Of a stretch of DNA of 64,000 nucleotides, positions 22,163-33,174 are shown in pieces; the stretch's first letter is position 1; each line of letters opens with the position of its first letter. Made by a program: the position numbers and the translations under genes. The notes beneath the pieces are model-generated. The model did no database searches, had not been told where the DNA came from, and worked only from the letters and a program-made list of their open reading frames with translations. Source of the DNA: Planoprotostelium fungivorum (taxonomy: Eukaryota > Evosea > Variosea > Cavosteliida > Cavosteliaceae); contig MDYQ01000009.1 in the NCBI GenBank assembly GCA_003024175.1, forward strand, positions 1-64,000, in the 5' to 3' direction.

Positions 22163-22558
22163 CTCTTCTGCTCTCCCGATCCCTTCGTGTCGATCTGCAT
22201 GAGTTATTGTCGGGGCGGACAAACGATAAAGACGAAGGAGATGTCTTGGCTTCTTTCTGCTTCTCACTACGACGATGATGACGTGGTGACGATGATGATG
22301 ACGGTGCTGATCGATGTACTGAGGACTACCTTTCTTGTCTCACATCAATTGATAGAGTCTTGGTTCAGACCTATTCCTAAGGCATCGGTATTTACAAACG
22401 AACCTGCTTCTTCCCTGCACGTGTGAAGAACCGCCAGTTTACAATTCAAAATCCTTTATAAGGATAAATTTGACAATAAAATTTGCTCCGAGTCCGACAC
22501 GTGCAACACGATGCATGAGGTGGAGTGAGTCTCGCGTATAGATGAGAGTATCGTATTG
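22163..22558. other. Intergenic region
   Basis: About 400 bp between the HPP gene and the F-box/ankyrin gene. I see AT-rich flank near 22450-22490 and no coding or structured feature. Confidence 0.5.
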
Positions 22559-24047
22559 ATGAATCGTAGAGATACTTCTCAACTGACTGATCTGCCCAAA
22601 GATGTGCTCGTAATCATCTTCAAGTCACTGGATGATGCCTCTCGTATTTCCTTCAGACAAGTTAATCGAGACATCTGGAATTGTCTTAACGAACAATCGG
22701 TCACAATGAGGCACGCTATCGATCATGCCGCAGGGCTCGTCAGTGAATCTGATTCCATCACGAATCATCTAGACGTCAATCTCGTCACCCACTGACGAAC
22801 ACAGGGAAGCATCACGATGATCGAATGGTTATTAGACAGCAAAGCACCGTGGTCCGTCAACAGCTGTCGCCAAGCCGCATTGCATGGACACTTGAATGTA
22901 TTACAATGGCTTCAGGAGAGGGGGTGTCCATGGTCTGAATCCACCTGCTCTTATGCTGCCATGGGAGGTCATCTAGAGGTCCTCCGTTGGGCGAGAGACA
23001 ACGGCGTGAGTTATCATCCAGAGATGAGATATTCATCTTCATACAACGTCCCATTCGATGACCATCATCAGTGTGGTTGGGGAGCTCAAACTCCAGGCAG
23101 AGCCGCTTTGAATGGACACCTGCATATCTTACGTTGGCTCAAATTTGAATCTGCCATATGGACAGACACAGCTTCTTCTAATGCCGCTCTCAACGGTCAT
23201 TTTGAGGTGACGACAGAAGATGATGATGACACTCAACATCTCTTTAGACGGTAAAATGGATTGTGAAAAATAAATATCCGTTCACAAAGAACACGACAGC
23301 GGCTGCAGCGAAAGGTGGACACCTTCACATCTTGGCATGGTTGAGAGAAGAGAAGGTGCGGCAGTCATCACAAACATCTCATCATCTATTCAACTCCTCT
23401 CACACTCTTCGTAGTGTCCTTGGGATGCTTCGACGTGCGCGAGCGCTGCGAGAAGAGGTGACATCATCCGATGCATCATGTCGCTGAAGGCACGACACAG
23501 GACACCTCCATGTTCTGATGTGGGCACGCGAACACGGCTGTCCTTGGAATTCTTCCACGTGTGAGGCCGCCGCCAGGGGCGGCCACATGGACACTCTCAA
23601 GTGAGTCCATGCATCGTCCATAGGTAGTAATGTGCCACGAAAAGGTGGGCGAGGGCTAACGGATGCCCTTGGTCTCTCAAAACGAGTTCGGAGGCAGCTC
23701 AAAAGGGGGAATTAGGAATCTTGGCTTGGCTTCACGATAACGGCGTGAGACCAATCATCATTAAATGATCTGATTTCATCTCACCTTCACCATAGTGCCC
23801 TTGGAATGCCAAAGTCTGTGCCAACGCGGCGGGTAGAGGCAACTTGGAGCTGTTACGTTGGGCTCACGAACATGATTGTCCGTGGGACATCTGGACGTGC
23901 TCGTCGGCTGCAATGGGAGGTCACCTGCAGGTGTTAAAATACGCCAGAGACAATGGATGCCCCTGGAATGGCATGACCCTCCATTACGCATCGATGGGCA
24001 AGCATTACAAGTTGATGAAATGGGCACAAGATAACGGCTGTGAATAA
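22559..24047 (+). CDS. F-box protein with CPW-type ankyrin-like repeats
   Basis: The N-terminus (LTDLPKDVLVIIFKSLDDAS) is an F-box. After a 60-odd-nt intron, repeats of the form AALHGHLNVLQWLQERGCPW, YAAMGGHLEVLRWARDNG and AAGRGNLELLRWAHEHDCPW follow, about eight in all, interrupted by several introns. These Gly-His...Leu-Trp-Ala...Cys-Pro-Trp repeats are a divergent ankyrin type common in algae, amoebae and giant viruses. With the F-box, the protein probably recruits a substrate to an SCF ubiquitin ligase. The C-terminus ends WAQDNGCE before TAA. Splice choices around 23360-23640 are less certain than elsewhere. Confidence 0.82.
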
Positions 24048-24273
24048 AGATGCATCTTCGCATCGCATCGTCTCTCCAAGTGACGCCACTCAATCGAGTA
24101 ACAGTACCTTGAATATTAGACATGTGTGTCCACTTATATCTGGGCGTGCCTGTCTACGTTTCTTCGACCGCAAAAACCCGTTCATCCTTCGTTGAAAACG
24201 CAAGTACCGCGCCCGAAAGTGTGGAAACGGCCCAACTCATAATACCAGATAGGGCACAGCACAACACACATAC

Positions 24274-27200
24274 ATGATGGACGTCAAGCTACTGGGTATA
24301 GTCTTTCTGCTACTGAGCCTCGGCTGTGCTGAGAAGAGGAAGACTCTGTCCGATCGACAAGGACTACCTAAGGGATGGAGGCAGGGAGTAGAAGCTGACG
24401 CTTCACACCCATTCACCTTTACCGTTCACCTCAAGTGAGATGGCACGGTAATTACGTTTTGATGACGTCGATTAGGCATCAAAACTTGGATGTTCTTGAC
24501 GACATCTTTTGGAAAGTGTCAGACCCTCAGCACACAGACTACGGAAAGTTCCTCTCTTCGGACCAGGTGACCTTCGTGATACACAACCACATTTCTGATG
24601 GAGCAAGGTCGACTCCCTCATTCGACCTGATGCCACGTCTTTCGATTCCGTTATTGCTTGGCTGAACGAAAACAACGTCACGTCTCAATCATTTAAGATT
24701 GGCAACGCCTACGTGAGAGTTAACACGAACACTGCCACCGCCTCTCGAATGTTTCAAACTCGTCTCACCTGGTATCACAGCTCAAAGAGGTCCACCGTCA
24801 GGTGACATCATCCTCTATCACCACCCTCCATCATACTGAACGACTTCTTACAGGAGTACTGAAGAGACGAGTCTTCCCGCTCACTTGTCCTCTCACGTCG
24901 AGCTCGTCACCGGTCTCAATGAATTCCACCCACCGGCTCGCATCACGTCACATCGCCGCAAGAGATCTTCGGGCTCTTCCTCACCCTACACTGCGCCCTA
25001 CTCCGCCTACGCATCAACACCATCGGCTCTCCGAACTACATACAACGTGAGCGTCATCGCGTTGTGATGCGATAATCACAAAAAATCAGATACAGCACAC
25101 TTCGGGCACGAACTCGTCTACAACGCAGGGCGTCATGGGATTTCAAGACGTATACGAACCTACGGCGCTGTCGGTACGTAACATACGTACGGTCGACGCT
25201 GACATCTGATCAGGCATTCGAAAAAGCTAACGGCCTTCCCACAATTTCCCCCATCAACGTTCCCAGCCTGACGTGCCGTGAGGTTTATATGAATGAAACC
25301 ATCACGTGACCTCCGTACAGCTTCTACTTGCGATAAGACGGAGAGCAACTTGGATGTCCAATACATAACTGGTGTAGGATCTGGCATACAAACTTATTTC
25401 ATCTCGTCTGAGGACAAAAACAATGACGAGTTCATCCTGGAAGGATTAGAAGTCAACTTACCCAACGCACCTGTGACACCTCAGGTGATCATCTCATCTC
25501 GATCACCATCATTGTCTATGTGATGATCACGATCTTCGTCCATCAGTGGGGATGTGTGACGAGAGATAGATATTGAGTATCAGCTATGGAATCGGCGAGA
25601 CTGTCATCTGCGATGGAGCCTTCCAGCTCTGCGGCACCACAACAGCCACGGCCACCGCATCGTGAGACAGATCATCCGACGAAATTTCATCTTACGTACG
25701 CAGATATCGCAGCCGCAGTGATACACTCTTCCAGAAGTTGGGTGCCCAAGGGGTCACCATACTCGTCGCATCCGGAGGTGATGACGTCATCACACATCAT
25801 CACTTCGTACTGACTCGTTGTAGACAACGGAGCTCAAGGAGATTCCGGCGTCGGACTGTGCCCAGCCAATACCACAGTGGTGCGTGCGATCTCTTGATGA
25901 CGTGTGATGACGTCATCGCAGTACTGCTTGGCCGGTGGATGCACCTACACGTCGACTCTGTGTCCCACGGTTGAAGTGAAATCTTCGAATTATGGAAATT
26001 ACATCTGGCCCACCATCGGAAAGAATGATCCTCTGTCATCTGTGCAGGTGACACATCTATCCTCATCCTCTATGAGCGACATACCTTCGAACACGTCAGA
26101 TGATGACTGCGATGGATGATGATGATCTGATGATGAATAGAATCTATACACCACGTTCGCTTCAGATAACTCGGCTTGCAATGTTGCCATCGACCAAGAC
26201 ACAGACGGAGTGAGAGCCTACAAATCGTCTCATCGCTCATCATCTCGACAGAACTACCACCTCTATTCCGAATGTGCTTGCAGCCAGCTCGTGTACAACG
26301 CATACAACATCGGAAACGGTTACGGTTCTGCCACGTTCGCGCAGTACAAGGTTGCAACTGCCGACCGATCTCAATACTTCAGCAACGGCTGGCCGGGCAC
26401 TTCACCTTACGTCACATCGTGAGGCGTGAATGTGGATGAGATTTCGACTTACGCATCCCAGAGTTGGAGCCACTCTAGTCTACGCTGACAACACCGAGGT
26501 GGGTGATGATCGTACACTGAAATTTGATCGAAATTTCAGACGACCTGCTCTTCCATTGGAGGATCTGGTATCTCCAGCGAGGGTGGATTTTCCACCGTCT
26601 ACACTCAGCCATCTTATCAATCCACCGTCGTGAATAACTATCTGAACAACCACGCACCGACCAACAATGGCTTGTACACAAAGACGGGCAGAGTGAGCTA
26701 ATAAGAGGAGAATCTTATCTAAATGGATGATAGGGGTATCCAGACATCTCTTTCTCCGGGCACAACTATCCCATCTACACGGGTTGTACTTCGACTTCCA
26801 CGTCATCATGGTGAGACGAGAAGCCTTCGTGACTTCATCTCACGTCATCAGCACCCAGACGAGTGTGGATGGTACGAGTGCTTCCACTCCGATTTTGGGT
26901 GGCATGATAGCACTCATCAACGATCAGCTGATCACGGCCGGAAAATCGACTGTCGGTATGTGATCGATCACCATCATCATCACCATCCTCATCTTGTCTC
27001 ACACTGTCTCAGGTTTCTTGAATCCCATCCTCTATCAAGCTTACTCTCAGAACGTCTCCATCTTCAGAGACATCACGACCGGAGACAACAAGTGCTCCGA
27101 AGCTTACTGCTGCCAGTACGGTTTCCCAGCAGGTGAAGACTCTCTCTCTCCCTCTTCTCATCCTTGTAGCTCCAGGGTGGGACCCTGCGACCGGGCTCGG

Positions 27201-27492
27201 ATCCTTCGACCACGCACAGTTCAGCGCTTACGTCATGGCACAAAAGGTAGGGTCTTCATCTACCTCTCCTCCTTCCTCCACCGCAAATCCTTCCACTTCT
27301 GCACATTCCTCGGCTTCTTCTGAGAGTCGTTCGTCGCAGGTCAATACGGTATACAACGGGACATCTTTCTATCCCACTGCAAGTGGTTCGTCCACTGGTG
27401 GTACGAGCAGCTCGGCCTCGACGTTGAGTCAGTCCATGGGAACGCTTGCAGTTGTGATCGTCACGATCTCGATGATGTTGTCTCTTGCATAA
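24274..27492 (+). CDS. Secreted/GPI-type sedolisin (peptidase S53, TPP1-like)
   Basis: A signal peptide (LLGIVFLLLSLGCAE) is followed by a pro-kumamolisin activation domain (VLDDIFWKVSDPQHTDYGKF). The catalytic part shows ESNLDVQYITG (catalytic Glu and Asp), VTILVASGDNGAQGDSGVG (oxyanion Asp) and GTSASTPILGGMIALIND (nucleophile Ser). The Ca-binding ITTGDNKC and GWDPATGLG follow. The tail is Ser/Thr-rich and ends with a hydrophobic stretch (MGTLAVVIVTISMMLSLA), a likely GPI-attachment signal. Sedolisins are acid proteases of secretions or lysosomes, here probably serving digestion of prey. At least ten short introns are present, several with palindromic cores. The start could be the ATG at 24274 or 24277. 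Confidence 0.88.
25778..25793. repeat. GTGATGACGTCATCAC palindrome at an intron 5' end
   Basis: A perfect 16-bp palindrome that begins exactly at the donor of the sedolisin intron before the DNGAQGDSG exon. The same intron ends in CGTTGTAG, so both recurrent words mark its two ends. Confidence 0.8.
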
Positions 27493-27575
27493 AGGAAGGA
27501 TCGACTTCAGTGTATCGTGGTGGGTATTATATTTGCAAAACATATAGATGAAGAACAAATTTCGATGTCTATATT

Positions 27576-28712
27576 TTATGAACAAGTGGCTGCTGCCGCC
27601 TCCGGTACGATTGTCGCCGACAGTTGCTTGACCAGTCTCTGCATGTTATTCGTCATCCTTCCTTCTGCTTGGACCTCCTTGAGGAACTGTCCATAGTGGC
27701 TGCCTCCGCTGTGCTCTCTGAAGCAGAGGGCCAAGATCATGTCGGCCATGCCTTCGAAACCTTGCATGGTGAAGTGGGTTCCACAAGTCCTCTCGGCGAT
27801 CTCTCTGTGGAAAGGAAGGGAGCAGTTAACTCCGACGGAATAGATCTTGATGCCCTTCTTCCAGCATGCGTCGGTCTCGTTCCTCCAATCGATGGCTCTC
27901 GGCTCAGGGATGTTGAACTGGTTCATCTGTTGGAGGCATACGGCTGACTCGTGGGGAGAAGCGTCACCAATCATGACCAACACTCTTCGGCTACCTTCTG
28001 TCCAAGAGAATTTCTGATGAGCCTGTTCGAGCACCATCTCGTAGTTTTCGTCTCCATCGCCTCCACCAGTCGATGTGACGGTGTTGACCCATTCAGTGAG
28101 CCTGGCTGCGTCTCCGACGTGGACAAAGTCTTGGTGGCGGAGGGCGTTCACGGGTCCATCACAGTAATCTCCGTGTGCGATGAGTCCAATGCGAATGAGA
28201 GGGGTGTCCCGGAAGAGTCGATCGATGGTCTGGTTGACTTTGGTCTTGACCTCTGCGATGGCCCCTGCCATTGATCCGGTGGTGTCGAAAGAGAAGATGA
28301 GCTCGGTCATGCCGCTGTCTAGTCCGGTGGATTGAGGTTGGCGGTCTGAAAAGTCTCCTGTGGGGGGAAGGGCATCGACGGCTCGGATGGTGGAAGATGC
28401 GTGAGCTCTCGATTTTTTCGCTGGTCCAGAAGCACTTCTGGGACGTCTGACCTTGGGAGTTAGCTTCTTCGCTTCTCTCTTGGGAGCTGCCTTCTTCTTC
28501 AGCTGGAAAGAGTGTCCTCTTTGAGTTAATGTTCCATCAGCGACGAGTTTGTCCAGAGCGAGTTTGGTGTATCTCTTCAGATTGTTCTCCGTGACGAAGG
28601 TGTGCTCCTCCTCGATCTGCTTCTTCAGGTAGATGCGTGAGAAGAGAGTTCTGTCCGGCTGAGACTTGATGATTCGGAGGATCATGGATCTGTATGAGGA
28701 ATGTCTTGGCAT
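27576..28712 (-). CDS. Linker-histone-like winged helix fused to a von Willebrand A domain
   Basis: Single exon, about 378 residues from the ATG at 28712 (an in-frame ATG at 28760 would add 16). Residues about 4-70 (YRSMILRIIKSQPDRTLFSR, then VADGTLTQRGHSFQL) look like an H1/H5 winged-helix domain. A Lys/Pro-rich stretch (KKKAAPKREAKKLTPKV) follows, as in histone H1 tails. The rest is a VWA domain with FSFDTTGSMAGAIAEVK (DxxGS-like metal site), THR-like contacts, GGGDGDENYEMVLEQA and RVLVMIGDASPHE. The basic linker suggests a nuclear, chromatin-associated role, while VWA mediates metal-dependent protein binding. No introns, unlike its neighbours. Function is unknown; the domain order is read directly, the role is inferred. 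Confidence 0.78.
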   Translation of the reverse strand: MPRHSSYRSMILRIIKSQPDRTLFSRIYLKKQIEEEHTFVTENNLKRYTKLALDKLVADGTLTQRGHSFQLKKKAAPKREAKKLTPKVRRPRSASGPAKKSRAHASSTIRAVDALPPTGDFSDRQPQSTGLDSGMTELIFSFDTTGSMAGAIAEVKTKVNQTIDRLFRDTPLIRIGLIAHGDYCDGPVNALRHQDFVHVGDAARLTEWVNTVTSTGGGDGDENYEMVLEQAHQKFSWTEGSRRVLVMIGDASPHESAVCLQQMNQFNIPEPRAIDWRNETDACWKKGIKIYSVGVNCSLPFHREIAERTCGTHFTMQGFEGMADMILALCFREHSGGSHYGQFLKEVQAEGRMTNNMQRLVKQLSATIVPEAAAATCS

Positions 28713-28877
28713 GATTATTGTTGTTCGAGAGAAGTAGATTGTGTTGCATGTCCGCCGCAAAACTTGTCTTCCCGGAATTTGTTTTTCTTCCCGGAATTCA
28801 TCATCTACAACGATTTCTGCGATTCCGCGAAGACAGCAATAAATCTTTTTTGAAATTCATTTATTTCATCTGTTCCA

Positions 28878-30503
28878 TCACATGATGGTGACAAGAGAAG
28901 CAACCAAGATGAGAAAAGAAGAGAAGAAGATCGTGTTACCGGATCCGTTGCCTCCGATGTTTCCAGTGCTGCCACCTCCCGTTGCAGTGGCGATGTACGC
29001 TTGGAGGTTGTCTCTGTCATAGCCAACGTACTTTCCTTTTTCCTTTCAGTCCCTTCCTCTCATCACGTCGCATGACAAACTCACCGACTAAGAAGGGAGT
29101 GCCCAAGATACCCAAGGTGCTGCTGCTGCCTGCAGAAGCGAATGGAAAGCCGTAGTAGCCCTGGCTGTTGAGACTGATGTACTCTCTTGGCGTGTTCGTG
29201 ATGGTGACACCGTTGTCAAAAGTAAAGACGAGGTCGGGGAAGAAGCTGTACATCCTGTTGACTTGCGACTGGTAGAGGTGAGACAGACGTTCGTGTTCTT
29301 GTTCTCACCGAAGTCAGCTTGTAGCCGTACTGACCAGAAGTGAATTGAGAGTTGCACCAGACTTCACTGCTGCTGCCGCAGAGATCATCATAGATGCTCA
29401 TGAACTGCGTGTACGAAGCTACGTGACGTCACATGACGTCATCACATCGCGTGACTCACCTTGTGGAAGGAGTGTGATGGATGTTCCAGAGTCCAAAACC
29501 ATAGGTAAGGTGACGCTGAAGGAGCTGCCGCCCCACTTTACGTTCTGAACGTTGACCGCAAAGTCACTGATGCTGTTGACTCCTCGGGTGGGAACGAAGG
29601 ATAGGGGACCCTGCATGGATCCCTGGGAACGTCAGATGATTCGGTGAACGGTTTCTCACCGTGTAGCGGGAAGAGATGGAGCCACCGATGTCGACGTAGC
29701 CGTTGCCGTTGGTTGCGTACAGTACGTAGAAGGAGTTGGGGACTTTGTAGGCGCGAGAGAGTGTCTCCAGGAAGGGAGTGTGGGTGTCGTTGAGAGCGAC
29801 ACCTGAGATGATGAACAGATGTTGCATGGACGATGGTGATACGCACCGACGATACCATCGTATGGAGGCTTCGCGAAACCGGAGCTACTGTACTCCATCT
29901 GTGCGAAATAGGCCTGAGTGGACAGTCCAGCATAGCTGACCACATCGCGAACAATGGTACCTCCATATCGTCAGGAGAAGATGTCGAGTCGCAACGATGG
30001 ATGTTCACCGGACCAACCCGACTTGTCCAGATAGGTGACTGAATCAGTGTACAAACCCCCGTTAGCGTTGCGCGGAATGGTGGCGCTGGAAGAGGAAGAT
30101 GCAGAATACTTCTGTCCGCTCGGGTTGTCGTTACATCCTTGGCTGCAAGCTATGAAGGTCTCTCAGCAACAGATTATGAAAAGATATGTACCTCCATGGA
30201 CTGCCAAGGCAGAGCTGCCTGTATCAAAAATGACGTTGAATGTCCTAGCAGGAGTTCCGAGCTGTGGAAAGGATCATTAAGAGGAATGAATAATCGTCCC
30301 ACCTTGATTGCCAAAGACCAGGATAAGCCGGACTTTGTGATTGGTCCCTCACTCGCGTCCCTCTTAACCAGATTAGGCGTGCCATCGGCTCTACGGCCCA
30401 TTAATGGGACAGAGATAACTCCATTGCTGTGGACCACATGCTGCAGGGTATCAACTGCTGAGCTGAGGGCTAACAGACACAAAAAGAGCGGACCCCTTCT
30501 CAT
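28878..30503 (-). CDS. Secreted/GPI-type pepsin-like aspartic protease (peptidase A1)
   Basis: Starts MRRGPLFLCLLALSSA, a signal peptide. An exon beginning LGTPARTFNVIFDTGSSALA supplies the first catalytic Asp (DTGSS). Later segments are GGTIVRDVVSYAG, KPPYDGIVGVALND, YVDIGGSIS and PMVLDSGTSITLLP, which gives the second catalytic Asp (DSGTS). The end has TNTPREYISLNSQGYYG, LGILGTPFLVGE and YVGYDRDNLQ, then a Gly/Ser stretch and a hydrophobic tail (IFFSSLLILVASLVTIM) compatible with GPI attachment. It probably degrades protein at the cell surface or in food vacuoles. Several introns of 40-60 nt are present, one (near 29418-29456) holding two adjacent TGACGTCA cores. Confidence 0.87.
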
Positions 30504-30549
30504 GCTTGGTTTGTACGAAAATGTCCTTAAAACAGAACGTGATGACAAA

Positions 30550-30675
30550 CAATTGATTTGGTTTTATGCATTTGGAACACTAATTTTGTTGTCGTGCATA
30601 TTCCAGTAGTCGGGAGAGAAGTGATCCATTCTCAATGCACCATTTGACTACCAACCGGAAAAACCGATCAACTTG
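30550..30675 (-). mobile_element. MITE-like foldback transposon, copy B (inverted relative to copy A)
   Basis: Reverse complement of 30567-30668 matches 10406-10510 closely, with about ten substitutions and small gaps over 100 bp. The ends, CAATTGATTTGGTTTT and the reverse complement of the right end CAAGTTGATCGGTTTT, are inverted repeats. One arm lacks about 14 bp present in copy A. It lies in the 5' flank of the aspartic protease gene, 47 bp upstream of its start codon. No target-site duplication was identified. Confidence 0.68.
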
Positions 30676-30841
30676 CCGAAGTGAAACTTCGCGCTCAAGA
30701 TGGGAGCAATATTTGATCTTCACCATCACCGCATATGCGAATAGCGATCCAGCGTGATGTCTTTCAGAATAGGACGAATTTATCGGTGGTGGTACAGTTC
30801 TATTCTAACATATTTCCAGTGGTTATCGTAATCATCGTCCC

Positions 30842-31303
30842 TCAGCACGATTCGTTGACTCGCAATGAAGTCAAGGTGGCTTGGAAGTGAGGGCTATCCA
30901 TGATCAACTTTCTCAACCCACGGATGTGAAAGAATTCCACGTCCTCCACGAGCATGAGCTTCTGCTCTCCAGTCATCTCTGAAGCGTTCAACTTGCCCGT
31001 CTCGAGGTAAGACAAGATGAGACCGAAACTTCTGGGAGCTCGGTCGATGAACATGCGATTGTGTTCGTCAACCTGGTGGTGAGTGAGATAGAGGTCGTGG
31101 ACGGTGTACGAAAAGACACTCACGTGGTACGTCATGATGCGAGACGTGTCGTTCATCAGCGTGGCAAAATCGGTGTTGAAGGTAGTGTGCTGATCGGAGG
31201 CGTCGCATCGAAAGATGACGACGATGCGGCTCATGTCGTGGAATGTTTCGAAGGAGGCAGAGCGGAAGAAGTTGTCCTTATCGCGGATGGTGATGAGATG
31301 CAT
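30842..31303 (-). CDS. BTB/POZ (T1, KCTD-like) domain protein
   Basis: Two exons joined by a 51-nt intron (about 31072-31122). The joined segment reads FRCDASDQHTTFNTDFATLM and then NRMFIDRAPRSFGLILSYL, ETGKLNASEM, LVEDVEFFHIRGLRKLI. This is the K-channel tetramerisation (T1) type BTB fold (iDRdp...F..IL.yLrtGkL...EaeFF.i..L). The protein is only about 137 residues and lacks channel segments, so it is probably a soluble oligomerising adaptor, such as a CUL3 adaptor (inference). Confidence 0.82.
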   Translation of the reverse strand: MHLITIRDKDNFFRSASFETFHDMSRIVVIFRCDASDQHTTFNTDFATLMNDTSRIMTYHVSVFSYTVHDLYLTHHQVDEHNRMFIDRAPRSFGLILSYLETGKLNASEMTGEQKLMLVEDVEFFHIRGLRKLIMDSPHFQATLTSLRVNESC

Positions 31304-31793
31304 GTCGTACGGTGGTTGGCGGAAGGGAAGACTTGGTGTGATGTGTTGTTTATTCGGCGGTTTGTAATGGATTGAACAGTTGCTCAGTTGCTTGTGCTTG
31401 CTCTGTGGTCGCTGCTCGAAAGAATGAATTTCCTTCCGTCCAGAGCTTCTGTTTATTATCCGCGATCAATCACCCGAGCAGTGGTGCACCATGACACGAG
31501 AATCGTAACCTCACTGTCATCCACTGTTGCGTTAACGGGACGGAAGCAGCACGTTCGTTAACGCGGATGCGACCGCTTAACAAACTTCCGAAGTTTCGGA
31601 AATTTAGCCTTCGGATGATTTTCGCCTTCGCAAGTCGCTGAAACGAGAGAATTATCCGGCCATCGGCGAGGCCTTACAAGAGAGTTCGATGAAACTCCCC
31701 GACACTCTCTGAGGTGTGGGGTCAGGTGATCTGAGTTCCACAGGAAGTGGAAACTGAAACGACTTCTGATGTGGATAAGCTGACTTCTCGGCC
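31304..31793. other. Intergenic region
   Basis: About 490 bp. I see no coding frame with recognisable features and no RNA gene. The first part is probably the 5' flank of the BTB gene. Confidence 0.5.
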
Positions 31794-32120
31794 TCACTGT
31801 ACGATAAACTTGTGACGCGAAACTGCTTGTACACCCAACTGCTGAAGGAGATTCACGAAGACAGAAGTGACCACAGTTTGTTCGCGGGCGGGAATTTGAA
31901 ATTCGAAACTTGGAGTCGACAAATGCAAGAAATTGTGATTCATTCTGTGGCTATCGAATACAGCATCGATCTCTCCAGAATAAGCCGCCTCAAAACTGGG
32001 GCTAACATCGTTCGTATTTGGGAAGTCACACCACTTCATGTCGATCGAGCATCTCTCAGCAACTTGACTTACCAACAATAACAAGACCATAGAAGCACAC
32101 ATATACATCAGTCCTTTCAT
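31794..32120 (-). CDS. Small putative secreted protein
   Basis: From the ATG at 32120 the frame gives MKGLMYMCASMVLLLLVSQ, a convincing signal peptide, followed by about 85 residues with two Cys (ERCSIDMKWCDF) near the mature N-terminus and a hydrophobic-basic end (VFVNLLQQLGVQAVSRHKF). Not similar to anything I recognise. It is divergent from the SDF2-like gene, with 112 bp between starts. An intron-free gene of this size is unusual here, so it may be spurious. Confidence 0.42.
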   Translation of the reverse strand: MKGLMYMCASMVLLLLVSQVAERCSIDMKWCDFPNTNDVSPSFEAAYSGEIDAVFDSHRMNHNFLHLSTPSFEFQIPAREQTVVTSVFVNLLQQLGVQAVSRHKFIVQ

Positions 32121-32232
32121 ATCCTCTATGTGCACCATACACCACGGTTTCCAGGTTTGATGTGAGACAATTTTTCCGGTGACGCGTCTGAAAATTTGGG
32201 GCATTCGATCTCATTTTATTTTGTGCATCATC

Positions 32233-33090
32233 ATGTTCAGGTCCGCTCTGGTCTTTGTTCTATGTGGTCTTCTGTTAGTTGCTCTCGCTGAGCACTCTCA
32301 TTCACACGACCACGACCATATCGATGAGCCGGAGGCGGGTGAGAACATCTTTAGAGGTAGAAGATTTGTCTGAGAGATACGTGTAGATGTCTCTCAGGTC
32401 ACATGTGGAAGCGTGATCAAACTTCGCAACATTAAGCATAATACTCGCCTGCACTCTCACTCCATTACCTACGGTTCTGGAAGTGGACAGCAGTCAGTCA
32501 CAGGTTTTCCCAACATCAACGATGCTAATTCTCTTTGGCTGATCAAGGGAGAGTTTGGAAAGCCTTGCTCGACAGGGTGAGTCGATAACACTTAGACTCT
32601 CAACAACTGCGCATTTCTGTATCTATAGAATCTAATTGAATCCAGTACTGCCATTAAGAATGGAGATGTCATTCGTCTCCTTCACCTACAGACGGGCAAA
32701 GCATTACACAGCCACCTCCATCGGTCACCTCTCTCTGGAAACCAGGAGGTGTGTCCAATCGACTGCACACGCGACTCATATGTGAACAGGTCAGCGCTTA
32801 CGGAGACAACGGAGGCGACACGGGAGACAACTGGAAGGTTGTCGTCACCAAAGACTCCACCTGGATGAGATCTTCCAAGATCCGCTTGCAGCACGCAGAC
32901 ACTGGACTCAATCTGATGAACACACATCACAAATTCGGATCACCCATTCCAGGCCAAATGGAGATCGTATGCTCTTCTTCGAATAACAATGAGGCCTCTT
33001 GGATGACGGAGGTGAGTTATGATGTCGATGGACAACCATGGATCTGAACGTGAATAGGAGGGCTTCTATTTCCCTGTCGAAAAGAAATAA
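32233..33090 (+). CDS. SDF2-like MIR-domain protein of the secretory pathway
   Basis: Signal peptide (MFRSALVFVLCGLLLVALAE) then a His-rich stretch (HSHSHDHDH). The MIR repeats read VTCGSVIKLRNIKHNTRLHS, ITYGSGSGQQSVTG, NSLWLIKGEFG, IRLLHLQTGKALHSHLHR, VSAYGDNGGDTGDNWKV and IRLQHADTGLNLMNTHHKFG. This matches stromal cell-derived factor 2, an ER factor working with DnaJ/BiP chaperones on glycoprotein folding, and related to the MIR part of protein O-mannosyltransferases. It ends VEKK without an HDEL-type signal, so retention must be indirect or absent. Four exons with introns of roughly 50-65 nt. Confidence 0.88.
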
Positions 33091-33174
33091 AATAGTTTGA
33101 GCTCAATCGGCAATTACATGTTCTTCTCAGACATCATCATGTGAGAAAAGATCATCATGTTCCTCAGTGTATTC

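Noticed and set aside
30139-30609. Plus-strand 156-codon frame
   Set aside because: It is the antisense of the aspartic protease exons and the MITE copy; the minus-strand reading has DTGSS and a signal peptide.
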